This document shows, one piece after another, positions 1-12,900 of a DNA stretch of 64,000 bases. Location: NCBI RefSeq assembly GCF_014839805.1, contig NC_051131.1, positions 13,814,913 through 13,878,912 on the forward strand. The letters are read 5' to 3'. Origin of the DNA: Manduca sexta (Eukaryota; Arthropoda; Insecta; Lepidoptera; Sphingidae). The notes beneath the pieces are model-generated. The model saw only the letters and a program-made list of their open reading frames with translations. It was not told the origin of the DNA and searched no databases. The stretch's first letter is position 1; every line of letters begins with the position of its first letter. Position numbers and translations under genes: made by a program.

Positions 1-1104
1 TCGTGATCTTTCGGAGCAATCAAAATTTCTTTTTCGTAATTTAATTTCTAATTTTATATGGGATGTGAATTATAATTTATTATATGGCTTGTGGCACCGT
101 GAGTGCACTGTGCACCAGTCTACTTTGCCGAATACAGTGAGCTTAATATTTGTACACCATTTGCACATTGCTTCATAGTTTTCAGCTTTATTGCCCATTG
201 CTATGTGTATTGCCAGTTGTTAATATTTAAATTTAATTACATTAAAATCTTTTTAATTATATTTCGCAAAAAAATCTCAATTATGAAATTGATATTAATA
301 ATATTATAATTAAAAAGGAACTCATCAATATTTGTGGTCGGCTTGCAATTATTCCTCTCTGTCGCACTCTGACACCCTGTAGCCTCATCATTGTCGCGTT
401 CCTAACTTCACAGTAGTCGTAAATGACGCTCCCGTGACTTGTCTAACTTCAAGCCGTCAATAAAGGTTGACAGCTGTATTGACATTTGCCTGTCGACAGC
501 AATCCGCAGGCGCTGTGATATACCAATAACAATGTTATCGTCGTATTTAGTTGAATCATTTGTATAGGAAACTTGGAAAGGGTGGACAATTTGTATGCAA
601 CTTGAAAAATAGATTATAATTTACGGTTTTATATATAACGGGTTGGAAGGATTAATTTACAAGACGAATAGTCCGACTTTTTTAACGTTTTATATAAGAA
701 AACTAACATCAATTGTCCACTCGCTTTAGTCTACTAGTGGCTCGTTGGTGCTTCTCAAAATTACTTTCGATATAAAGTACAAAGTGTAATGTATTCGAAC
801 TATGACGTAATCCAATCGCTCAGTATTATTGTAGTGCCGGTCATACGATACGAGAAATCGATACGATCTATTACAGTCTAGATCGAATTGAATACATTAT
901 ACAATTTATATAGCTAAAAATATTTGCCAAACATGGCGACTTATCGGTCCGATCGTACCGATTTATCGTATCGCATATGACCTATATGAGGGATGCGCAC
1001 ATTCCGCCGCAGTGACATCAGTTGACCGTAATTTAATATGATTTTGAACTCTTTAAATAAAGTGATATATTTTTAAAGCATTTTTTATTTCCTCCTTATG
1101 AATG
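1..1104. other. AT-rich flank downstream of the MMP gene
   Basis: I see no convincing gene here. The only open frame is a short low-complexity one near 103-309 that does not look coding. The right edge is the 3' flank of the metalloproteinase gene: a minus-strand AATAAA lies at about 1082-1087, roughly 20 bases past the stop codon, and is a plausible poly(A) signal. Confidence 0.5.
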
Positions 1105-4100
1105 TCAAGGTCCATCGTTGGTGATGTACTGGTTCATGTCCTCAGAGGCTTCGCAGTCGAACCAGATCTGCGCGGTGGGTAGAGGGTAGTACTCGTGCGC
1201 TTTGATTAACGAGTTGTCGAACCGCCAAAACCGCGGCCCGCGGAAGAAGTACGTATCTGCAATATGACAAAGCAAAATGTGGTTTTGGGTGACATATGCG
1301 GCGAAATATTTACTAGATATTTCTCGAATGCACTCTGGGTGAGTAGCAGAAATCTAGTTCTGCTTTCAGTTATGAAATATATTGTGGAACGAAAACAAAT
1401 GACAATATCTAGGTGCATTACTTCCCCCTACTACCTCTTATGAGAGTGCTCGACCGCGTAAACAGCTATTACGCAAATGTGTACAATGTAACTGAATTGT
1501 AACAAGCTGATGACTCTACATTAGATATTGAATAAAACTAATATGGGGATTTTTATTAAAGCAACAGAAACCCAAAAAAATCTAGATGTTTTATCGATAG
1601 GTTTTTACACGTCTCGCGCGACGACTTGGAATTTAATGCGGTTTTGCTAGAGTTTAACTTTAAAAATAAACTCCATTTTATCCTGGGAAAATTAAAGCGG
1701 AACTTTAATACCGCAAAACTAATACGCGAGCGGAGCCGCCAGCAAAAGCTAGTTCGCAATACATACATCGTCTAGCTAGTCACCTCATTCAGTTAAGTTC
1801 CCTAGCATAACAGACTAGAATTAGGCTAAGGGAAAATACGTAACAAACCTCCTTTCCATATGATAGCAGCATCGACAGGGTACGGAACCTCCCGCCACGC
1901 CGACATATCCTTTGGGTACCCGTCGTCCATAGTCTCCGTGATCTCATCAAACCTCCAGAACCTCTCGTCGTCGATCAAGTAAGTCTTGTTGTTGTAGTTG
2001 GATATGAACACAGTGGTGAGGCCCGGCACTTCAGGTGGTATGTGGTAATCGGACAGATTGCCGCGAATCATCAGGCGGAATGACGGACTGAACTGCCAGT
2101 AGTTTCTTCCTGAAATTCAAATTTACCAAACTATAATTAAATTATAAGAATATATGAAGACTCGTGAACACCGTGAAGCATGGGCGCCAGAAATAATACA
2201 AAAAATTTAAGTCACTCAATAAAACTGCAACAATTGGAACTATCGACCACAGAGGATTATTTATAATAAAGCATTTTAAAAACCTGGACGATTGGAATTT
2301 GAGAGAAAAACTTAATGATATAGTGCGTAGGCAGATGCACCTCACTAAAACTACTGTTCTACAACGCTCATGCCGTGAAGGAATATCTAGTTCAAAGTAT
2401 TGAATGTAGTTGCCATTGTCTATAGTACGAAGTTGCAACTACCACTAAAACACGCGACCAACCTATCTTCACTTAAAAAACGTTTTGACAGCAATTTACC
2501 AGAAAATATAACGATATCCCTGTTGTGTTTCTCGTAAATGGTCTTGATGACGGTGACGCTGGCCGGCAGCCCGATGAACACCTCGTGGAACCGCTTCGGG
2601 TAGCCTTCCTCTAACGTGTTCCTGTCGCGAAGCACCCATACCCACTAAAATACACGCAGTTTTTAATGAAAGTTAAACTTTTATGAATTAAAAAGATTTT
2701 ATCACCGTTTCATGTTCTACCCACCCGACCATTTGCAAGGGGTTTACCTATATTTCTACTGTAATCTTCTCAAATCGTAGTCTAATTTGGAGTCGGGACA
2801 ACACACTATTTTAATTATGTTGTAAAAGATGTGGCTTAATTCTTACGATCGGCCTTTCATGGCATTTCTGGCGCCAACCCCTTTTGGATACAGTACTGGT
2901 ATCGGAATTTACCTGGGCAATTTGTGTTACAGTACTCTATTAAATTGTGACCTAGGATTCAAAAGGAAGATTTAAAAATCATTGTCAATTTTACATAGAA
3001 TTATAAGGCCTCTAGACTACGACTGAATTAAACGTATTTTCTTTATCTTTTTTTATATACCTCTTCCTCAAACACGTAGATCTTCCCCCGGATGACCTGC
3101 AGCGTGTCGTAGTTTGTGAGGCATAGGTCTGGGATTTCGTTCTCCTCAACCTCGCCTCTATCCGGCTTGGTGAAACGCGGCACGTGAGACGATTGTGAGG
3201 AACTCTCTATATCATCCTCTATATCGCTTGGAGATCCGTCTTTTACTGCAAATTAAATAAAAAGGATATATGGGAAAACCACGCAGTATATGATAGAAGA
3301 AAACGTAGTCTACAGAAGCTTTTGAAATTCCAAAGACTATTAAATATTTGTCGGAATTCACAAGAATCTCTTTATGTCGTTTTAGGTGAATACATGCCTA
3401 GTTGGTGGGGTAGTTATTATCTTATCTAGTGTCTGACATAATACATTTTAAAATGAGGTAGACGGTACTAAAAAAAATTGCAAATTTTTAAACCAATTAT
3501 TTAAAAAGCTTACGGTACAATTCCCTCATTCCGAGTATATCGTCCATTTGCAGTTTCTCCGTAGGCACTTGATAGTAGGGGTACATGACTGACGCCTTAT
3601 CGTTTGAATGCGAAAGCCCAAGCGCATGTCCTATCTCGTGGACGGCCACGGCGAAGAAGTCCGTGATGTCGTCGTCCTCAGCGTCAGGGTCGCCGCCCCA
3701 TAGCTCGTCGTCGTCGAAGTGTATAGCGCCGTGGGGAGGAGGGAACGCGTGCGCCACCACCCGGCCTTGCCCGTCGAAAGGGAACCTGGCTCAATGACAT
3801 TAATCCCATTTTTGCTTAAGATACGATAATGCGGCTCGGGTATGTTTAAAGCATAAAATCCATCAAATACTACTTAAGTAGGTACCATTCCTTCAAATTG
3901 GAACTCAAAAATACTAGTATAATGCTGTTTAGCATCAGAAAGAGATATTAATTTTTAATACCACGCTCCGAAAGAGAAACAAAACATTATCTCAGTTGAG
4001 CTAAGGCACGTAGGCTGTATAATAAACAGCTGATCCTCACCCGTCCCCATGATCGCCAGCAGCGAACGACACCTTGATGTCAGCGGGACCTGTCTCCACC

Positions 4101-6347
4101 TTCTTGAATCGCAGCATGCCGTGCGGCGCCCACACCGCCAGCCCCTCCGCTATGAGTGCTTCTACGCGACTCTTGTCCAGCGTGCTCGACCCGTTCAGCA
4201 CTCTAAGAAGTGTTTTATTGTTGTATATTTATTTTTTATTGTCGCTATTATGTGTATGCCGCTTCGAACAGATCGGTTTGGAAATCTGTAAGGGAGGTCT
4301 ATGACAATGGACTTTCTGTGGCTGATAATAATGTATAATCAAGCCTATGGTATCTACCCAGACTACGATCTGACACTGAGTAGAAAACGCAATATCGAAA
4401 TGTCAAATAGGCAGCGCCTACGTTATATTATTTGAGTTAATTAAATACTTACCGGTAAGTAATGGTGTGCTTATTCCATCCCCGTTGTAGAATGTATCTT
4501 TTGTTTCTTGATATCGTCGACTCATTTTTAATAATATCTTTTACACCACAACGTTTCCTCCTGAAAAGCTATGAGAAAAATTATTAAAGCTGAGTCAGAT
4601 AAGCTATTAACGGCACCTAAATATACTTTTTACAAGTATCAGGACTATAAGGTGGTGGTCTCTTCGCTCAATTAAATCTGATATTTTTCAATGTTATCCG
4701 TAGTTTAACCCATAACCTGCCTTTTTAGTCTCAGTATCCAATGTTCCTGTTTGTGGCAGACCAGCGAACGCCTGCATCTTCTTCAGTGCTTCTTCTACGG
4801 ACAGATCGGTGTACGCGAAGTCCGCTTCCACACTGAAGTCACCTTCGGCTTCCTCCATGTATCCATATTTCCTCAGAAATGTAACCTGCAAAACAAAAAT
4901 GTAGCAGGAACTCATCCTTACCCGGAACCAAGCGCGTCCCCTTGGCATGGGTTCAACTGGTTTAAGAGTGAGGTTTAGGTTCGATTCACTCATCGAAAGT
5001 ACCTAAAAAAGCGTATCAATTTTGCTGTCCGAATAAAAGCTAAATAGTGGTTGAAATTTAACCGCAAATAATATTTTCTTAAGCTTATACGTTATTGAGC
5101 TTATTTTGCTTTCTTCTTCTTTGTACACTTTCCCATTAGTTTTAAAGAAACAAAAAACAAACGTGATCTTGATTTGTCATATTAAATAATATATTATACT
5201 ACTGTGGTACTACCATCCCATTTTTATCATCACTATATTGATTAATTTACTTTGTATAACATACCGGTCAAGGTTTGATCGATAAATACTGAAGACCGGG
5301 AGTCAGCATGCATCGCGATTTATATGCGCAATATATTTTATTTATTTAAGATTTTATTAACGTAACGTATGTAGTACATAGATCTAAAAGTGCACAAAAA
5401 CCGTTTTTTTGAGTCAGACAGGTACAAAATAAATTATAGACGCCTTTACAAAATGTAGGTATGAATACAAAGTTTCGCGCTTTTCCTGCTACTTGATGAC
5501 AACGCTTCTACTTCTGCATACGAATTTCTCACTCCATAGTGGAGTTGGTATAACATATTTTTCAAACATGTTGCAGAAATGCTTCGGCTTAGTTGTTACG
5601 TGTGACCGCCTAACAATGAGCTTTCTCTAGAGTAAATAGCCCAAAATATATGGCGCTAAGAAGCCCACCTAGGACCTGCCGGTCCACATACGATGCTGCC
5701 ACAAGGCCAAGGAGAGGGAAATGTTAGTAACATTTTGTAAATAAATATTATATCTAACAAGAAACAAGTATGTAAGTACTTTGTTTCAATTTCTATACTA
5801 TGTTACCATTTATTATCTCTACATTCTGCAACCCTGCAATCACAATACCCAAAGAGTATTAAACATACTACGACTATACGTACTATAGTTCTGTACTTTG
5901 CATAATGATAAAAAATTAATCACCTACCTATTTATAATATAAAACGCACGAAGTTTTTATTACAGTCTCGCAGAGTTTATGACATTTCAACTAAACTACG
6001 AGAGGTATACCTATTCTAAATCACGCATATTTAAATATACATATGTATCCATAAATTATTTATTGCTTTCTTTTGATGCTAAAAATCTATGAACGAAAAA
6101 ATAATTCTATGCATTCGATTACCTATCAGATCTATAACTATCCATATTATTTTAGAAAAAAAAGTGGATACTTACGTTTAAAATTACAATTTGATACAAT
6201 GCGAACCGAGTTGTTTCATTAACGAACGGTAACTTTATAAATAATTCTACTGACCTCTTCAAGTGTTATAGTATTGTGTTCCAAATAAATAGTTCTACAC
6301 GCGACTGCACAGAACAGAGACGTCACAAAGAAGGTTTCACTGAGCAT
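1105..6347 (-). CDS. Matrix metalloproteinase, secreted, with hemopexin domain
   Basis: Zinc endopeptidase that would cleave extracellular matrix outside the cell. Nine exons by splice-site reading: 6347-6255, 4885-4710, 4557-4453, 4202-4041, 3785-3514, 3245-3061, 2644-2500, 2109-1849, 1256-1105; the total is 516 codons plus stop. Order of parts: hydrophobic signal peptide (residues 1-17), propeptide with cysteine switch KRCGVKD (Cys93), a furin-type site RNKR (107-110) directly before the catalytic domain, zinc motif HEIGHALGLSH (228-238) with Met-turn VMYP, an acidic/Ser linker, then a hemopexin domain bracketed by Cys311 and Cys501, the usual disulfide. No C-terminal membrane anchor follows, so a soluble form is inferred. 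The furin site predicts activation in the secretory pathway. The exon 2 donor and exon 3 acceptor (4710/4557; 4560 is also possible) are the least certain joins. The gene is divergent to CFAP251. Family certain; insect MMP subtype not assigned. Confidence 0.93.
1712..1760 (-). repeat. Fragment of LINE-tail repeat
   Basis: The sequence reading toward 1760 (gagcggagccgccagcaaaa) is the short end motif of a repeat seen in longer form at 57835-58055, 58393-58590 and 61745-61935. It sits in the last intron of the MMP gene. Confidence 0.4.
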
Positions 6348-6938
6348 GGCTGCAGGCGACTGGCGTCAGAGGGAAGATACAGAGCTGAACACACCGACCT
6401 TTGACTTCAGATAATTCTCGCTGGTTATCGACCTACTGCGGAAGGCAGTGCATTGTATACGCCCTTTAGTTTAACGTTCCATATTTGGAGTGGTTAACGA
6501 CACAATTATAGATGTCATTCTAGTTGCCCCTAAAGTCAACCCTTTTAATGTAAAGGAATGGGCGGGATTAATAATCTTGCAACTTAAGTTGCTGTATGGA
6601 TAAATGCTAATTATGCGTTTTCTAATATTTTTTTCTTAATAATCGATGACTCACAAGTCGTACGCCTTTGTGTAGATCGACTGGTACCAGTAAGCAGCCT
6701 TAGACAACATTCAAACGTGATAAATTATAATTCCCACTGCCTCCAATGTCCTTCAGGAACATCTGCCAATCTATAGTTTAATATTTTATCTATAGTTAAG
6801 GTATAATGCTTTTTGCTAGTGAGTTCACGACATTTGATAATACCATAGACAATACGATTGTCAAAGCACATAAAGAGCATTTTTAATACTACTGAGCACA
6901 TTCTTTGGTTCAAAGTGTATAAATAATAGAAAATCAAA
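6348..6938. promoter_or_regulatory. Divergent intergenic region, MMP / CFAP251
   Basis: The 591 bp between the two start codons must hold the 5' UTRs and both core promoters, or share regulation. The only TATA-like string, gtataaataa near 6916-6925, is about 15 bases before the chosen CFAP251 ATG, which is too close to act as its TATA box unless translation starts at a later ATG such as 6954. No other motif is assigned. Confidence 0.45.
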
Positions 6939-9900
6939 ATGCAAACAAACCCTATGGAGAAGTATCACTCGATGCCCAACATCCGGTCCACTACAAGCGA
7001 CCTGGACATGAGACGGCTGTACAGTCTATCTCTGTCACAGATCAGGAGACACTCAGGATTCGCTGAGTACCATCACAAGCCTACGCCTTTCGTAAGCACT
7101 TACTCTGCATGATTCTTAGAGAGTAGAGTCTAATTAGCGGCAATTACTACACCTCAAGGTACCTACTACCTACCTACTAAGTGTAAAACACACGCCATAG
7201 TGATTATCATGAATAGGTCGCGTTCCAGGAGCATGATCTGTACCTATACAACACACAAGCATAATAATGTCGACTAGCAAGGGATAATTATCTCGCGTCA
7301 TTCAGTAGACACATATTCTATTTGTAAGCCATTTTCCATCAGGTGGAGTGGAGTCACTTTGCTATACACATATCGAATGAGGTAAACTTACTTATAAACA
7401 TATTTGATTCCGCCAACCGTTAGATTAAGATGACATGTTGAACTTCTTTGTTTATATACTGTCAATTCTACAGAGTATAAGGTGGATCCACGGCTATAAC
7501 CCAAAAGTGGGCGTGATCAATTTAAACGACCGAGGCACTACGACGGCTTTCTATGCGGCGGCCAACTGCGCCGTCCTGTACAACTGGACTACAAACCAGA
7601 TGAGAATACTACAGGGCCACGTAAGAACTAGAAGAATAATTAAGATATTAACTACATTATAACATCATTTTCAATTTATTGACTTTAGATTTTGCTCGTG
7701 GCCTCGACCGCGTGAAAAAGTCTTTTTAGGATAAATAATTCCTCGGGATACAAAGTAGCCTATAGCGCTCAGGAGTAATGTAGCTTCTTATGACGAAAGA
7801 ATTCTCAAAATCAGTTCAGTAAGATTAACCCCATCTAACCTACAAACAAACTCATAAACTAATCCTCATTATAATATTATTATAAATGAGATTTAGCATC
7901 TTATGTCTTAGGGTGAGGAGGAACTATGCTTTATAAGGATTACTTTATGAGTTTAGGTAACTGATTATTGCCGTGATAACTGAGTCAAATTCCGCATTTC
8001 GCATTTTATAATTCCAGAGGCACACAATAACGGCCATAGCGTCTGATTCAACCGGCAAATGGCTGGTTACAGCCGACTCTGGTCCAGAAAACATCCTCAT
8101 CATTTGGGACAGCACCGACTACTTCCCACAGAAGACCTTATTCTCTCCTCACGGTGATGTGAAGGTAGCCGGAGTCACTTTGAGCCCTGACGCGAAGTAC
8201 CTTCTCACTTTGGGTTATCCAGAAAGAACTACTATTTATTGGTGGATATGGGTTTATGGACTTGAGCAGCCACATGGTGAATGTTTCAATCAATACATTG
8301 TGGAAGTCTTTATCCTTAATTAAAAATAATATGAATCTTATTAAAGTGGTACATCTTTCCGGTTCAGCTACTTTAGAAGTAGAAATTTCAAAGGACGCGG
8401 TTATCGACATGGGGTTCAATCCAAACAACACTGAACAGTTTCTGTTGATGACGAAGCTTGATGTTTGGATTGGGGTCTCAAAAGTTAGTATTGTTATTCT
8501 TTCGATACGTGCTATTAATCTTGACTTATAGGAGTTGGCGGGTGTGAGGTAAGAATACAAGCAAACAGCAACAGCGCAAGTTGTATCTGTAGACTGGCGG
8601 GATGCTTGGGCAAAAGACACACTCCAGTGTTGTCTCTTTTTGTTATACAAACTATATAAATAACATCTGCATGAAATATTTTTAGAAAGTTTTCGTCATT
8701 GAACGAGGTTTGCTAAAGGAAACGAATGACTACGAACTGAAGATAAAAAAACTGGACAAGAACATTACTCCAGAATGCGGCCAGCTTACTTGCTATACGT
8801 TCGTAGGTGTGACGTCACAGGTTCTCGTGGCCACCAGTCGAGGGTCTGTACTGATCTTCGGCTACACTATAGAGTATCAGGAAGACGTAGGCCCGACTAG
8901 CTATGAGAACTTGCGATTTGTAAAAGTTCTGAAAGTGGAAAAACAGAAGATTAATGTTATTAAAAATATTGACGGGTAGGTTACGTTTATTAATGTTCAT
9001 CAATAATTCGCTTTTCGCCTCAATTTAGAGCTAATTTCAAGTGTCAGTCATAGGTATCCTGGATAGTTAAGTTTGATGTAGCAATGTATATTTACACCTA
9101 GTTATATGTATGTTTTCGTAGTGTATTCATATGAAGAACTTTAAAATTGACATCATCGATAAGTAGGTAGGCGTAGAAAGCACTTTTTATTTTGTGGAGC
9201 CTTGTGGTACCTGTACTTAAGGCTGTTCAGGGTTAGTCCTGAATCCATCATTGACATCTGTTATTGCATCAGCGTGCTAGTGACTGGGAACAGTGGCGGC
9301 GAGTTTCACTTCTACGACTACCAGCTGAAGCTGCTGTACTGGGTGCACGGCTTCAGCGTGGACAACGTCAAGGGCATAAGCTTTAATATCGCACCGCGCA
9401 GCTATCAGATATTCGACCCAAAATGTTAGTAGAATAGAAGCTACTTTCGGTATGTTCGAATTAATTTCATATTCTGTCCTGTAGGACATTACACATAATT
9501 TTATCTAGGGATATGTATATCCCTAGATAAAAATTAATGATGTCATCTTCGTAATTTTTTGAAGCTAATGTTTAAAGCCACAAATGGACAAAAATTACTC
9601 CCGCATTTCAATAGTTCTTTCTGTTATTCTCTCAATGTAATGTGTGCACCATTCAACAGCCGCAATCAATTAGGTTTTTACTTTTAATTATAAGAATCAC
9701 AAAATGAGTCGTATGATTATTAAATTCAGTGTAGAAATACGGTGTTTAGGCAACAAGCCTTGCCCGTGCTGGGAGAAGGTTGTAGCGAAGTATGACACGC
9801 TGACTGGCGTGTTGAAACAGAAGCTGATCAAACGACGAATGCCAAGCGACGCCACTGTTGGCAGCAAGCCGTTCCTCGTCAGGGACTTTATTGTTTGTAA

Positions 9901-12900
9901 GTTTAAGGTTCTTTACCTTAAGTTAAGAATATAATATTATGATCCACATTTATACTGACGATAAATTCGAAGGATCGTAATCTGGGATGTAGTACTCTTT
10001 GTTTTTTCGGTGACAAATATTAATATGTCAGGTAGAATGTAGATATACTAATTCATGCTTCCTAATTTGTGGCAGGTACTGTAGAAATAAAAAAGGTAAT
10101 AAGTAAGTAAATGATAATAATACGTAGGTATACTACATTTAAAGTCAATAATGCTTGTCTTAATGAAATATACGGTTTAGCCGACTCTGAAATACTAAAA
10201 TGACAAATAAATGCAAAATGCGTTTTATTTATATTATGTTTACAGGTACACAGAACCAAGGCGTAGGTTTCGTTGACTTCGTGACGGAAAATTTCGTGAC
10301 TATACTAGATAATGTCGTATCGACCGCGCTCGCCGTGTCCGTTCATCCTGAAAAGTAAATATTTTTGCCTGAAATTTAACATACACTCCATATACTTTTG
10401 CTCCTGCTACCTGTACTAACCGCAATACAAAATACTTTTTGACTCGTGTTTCAGCAATGAATGAATCTTGAATTTTCATAAACTGCTGCGCTATGTGCCT
10501 GTCATCAGTAATTTAATGAAATCGTTTATTTTAAGGCCGTTTGTCTGCGTGGGCTACGCTGACGGCAATCTGGAACTGTACAACTTCATCACCCACAAAC
10601 TGTTCGTGAGATTGGACCTAAGGAAACACTTTACAGTGACCATCCCGCCGAAGAACGACTCTATCAAATGCATCCACGAAGTCAATGTTCCAAAACTCTC
10701 TGTGACCTGTCTTAAATATTCTCCATCAGGTAGTTTTACAAAAACAATATCAGGTTTATGTAAGTTTCCTTGATGAGATAATACCCTGAAAATCCGTAAC
10801 AGATAATGTCAAGAACTGTAGTCATTTTGTAGAACTCGAAGAGAATGATCCTGTAAAATCGTATCCGGAGTCCCGTTTCCGCAGGTTTGCATCTGGCATG
10901 TGGTCTGAACACCGGAGGCCTTCTCTTCCTAGACCCGACCACCATGGCCATCATCACGAACAAGCCATTCTTGGACACTAGCCATGCTATCAAAGAGATC
11001 AACTTTAGCTGCGATTCTATAAGGCTGGCCTTGGCTGTAAGAACATTTGATTACTGTTTCATCGGCAGAAGATTAATATGAAAGACTGCGTGATGTTTTA
11101 CGAATTCAGCTAAACCCTATCAACATTTTAATGGATGAAAGTAAATGAATAACTCAAAAGGGCTCTATGATTTTGTCGAATTTAAGACGACATAACTCGT
11201 AGTGTCTGCTAGAAATTCATGGACTCGATCAAAACCTTTGACGAATCAAACATACAGAATTAAAACAATATCTCTTCTTCTTTCCTATCTATCTAGGATG
11301 CTGGCCGAACCGTATGCGTCTACAAATTCAACTGCAACACCTTCGAATGGAGCTTCATCGGAAAACACAGATCGCATTACAAAGACATCACCAGCGTGTT
11401 CTTTTTGCCCCAGAAGAATGAGGATGGGGAGTACAAACTGGTTTCCTTAGGATCAGACAGGATTATGGTGGAATATGATGTGGGACAGAGTTCTGAGGAG
11501 TACTTGGAGATTTACAGTTTGGATCGGGTAGAGCAGACTGCAGTTCCGCTCTGTGGCATAGTATGGCCGACGCCTAAGGACCTCGATCCTGCGCAGTACC
11601 GAACTAACTTGCCGACGATTTTGATTGCTAACGATGAGGTAAAATTCTCTTGCAGAGCATAACCTTCCGACGTAAAGTAGTTCGAATGTGTATATACCGC
11701 ATCTATACTAGACTTCTAGATTGAGAACCTTGTGAAACCTAAGATGTACAATGGTCACCTTTTACGATATAGGTCATCGTAAACCCAGCTAAGTAAAAAC
11801 CGAACATTACTTTTTAAAAATGTTTATGGAAATTTACTCACTATAGCACAAAATATTTATGCTAATATACAGAGCATAATATTATTTTAAAACTTTTCCA
11901 GTTCAAGTACAAAATAGTGAACTACTCCACCACAATGACGCTCAGTACGGTGCTTGGCCCGCGTTTCGAGCATCCTGTACGGAAAATGCAGCTAGTTACC
12001 CGCGAGGAGGACGGCTGTGAACTGCAGTACCTGGTCTTTGCCACCAAGAACGTCATAGGTCTGCAGAAGTTACCTCTCGATGGTAACCCTTGGAAGCATA
12101 TCGGCTTGCTAGCGCATCCAGCGCAGGTAATCGGAAAAATTATTTATTGTCAGAATGAAATTTCTTGAGCCATCGATTGAAATAATCTAAATAAAATAAA
12201 ATAAAATAAAATACTTTATTTATCACGTAGGCGAACAAAGTTGCACTTATGATACGTCAAAACAAAGAATAAGAATAATTATTATTTCTAAACAACTATT
12301 AAAATCACTTATATAACTATGGAGATTTTAAATTAGGGATAAAGTTTATACAAAAGACTAGGTACAAACCGAAGTAACCAGCTCGGGCTGGCAAGTAGGG
12401 GGAAATAGAAGGGTAACGCGTCGCGATCCTCACCGGTGAGGACATGAGCCCTAGCCTAGCTAACCTACCAGCCTTTCACTAGCTACCTAAGTGATGACTA
12501 CCCGAAGAAGAAAGGCAGAAAGAAACTCCGGGCTTTCTTTTTGTCATCAATTGTTCAGTACTTCTTTTGTATTTTTTCCAAGTCTTTCTTGTACATAGTC
12601 ACAATAGTTATATAAGCTAATGCACGCACATCACCGTTAACATGGGATAAGATGAAATCCAATCGACTAAACCTGGAGCGGCATAAAAATAAAATTAGCG
12701 ATAGCAAATAAAAGAGAACATAGATTCATACTTAAATAACGGCGTACAGCGTGCATTCGCCTACATTTACAATCATAGTTTTCAATCATGAGAAAAGAAA
12801 AAAAAATTAGTGATATTGAACAGGCAAACACAACATGATCGGGTGGTCGTCTTTCAAAAATTACATTTCATTAAGATATGATAAATAGAGAAACACAAAC

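Noticed and set aside
6916..6925. TATA box for CFAP251
   Set aside because: It is about 15 bases before the first in-frame ATG, too close to place a transcription start upstream of that codon.
8138..8650. A 170-codon minus-strand open frame
   Set aside because: It runs antisense over two CFAP251 exons and an intron, matches no family I know, and the sense frame is clearly WD40.
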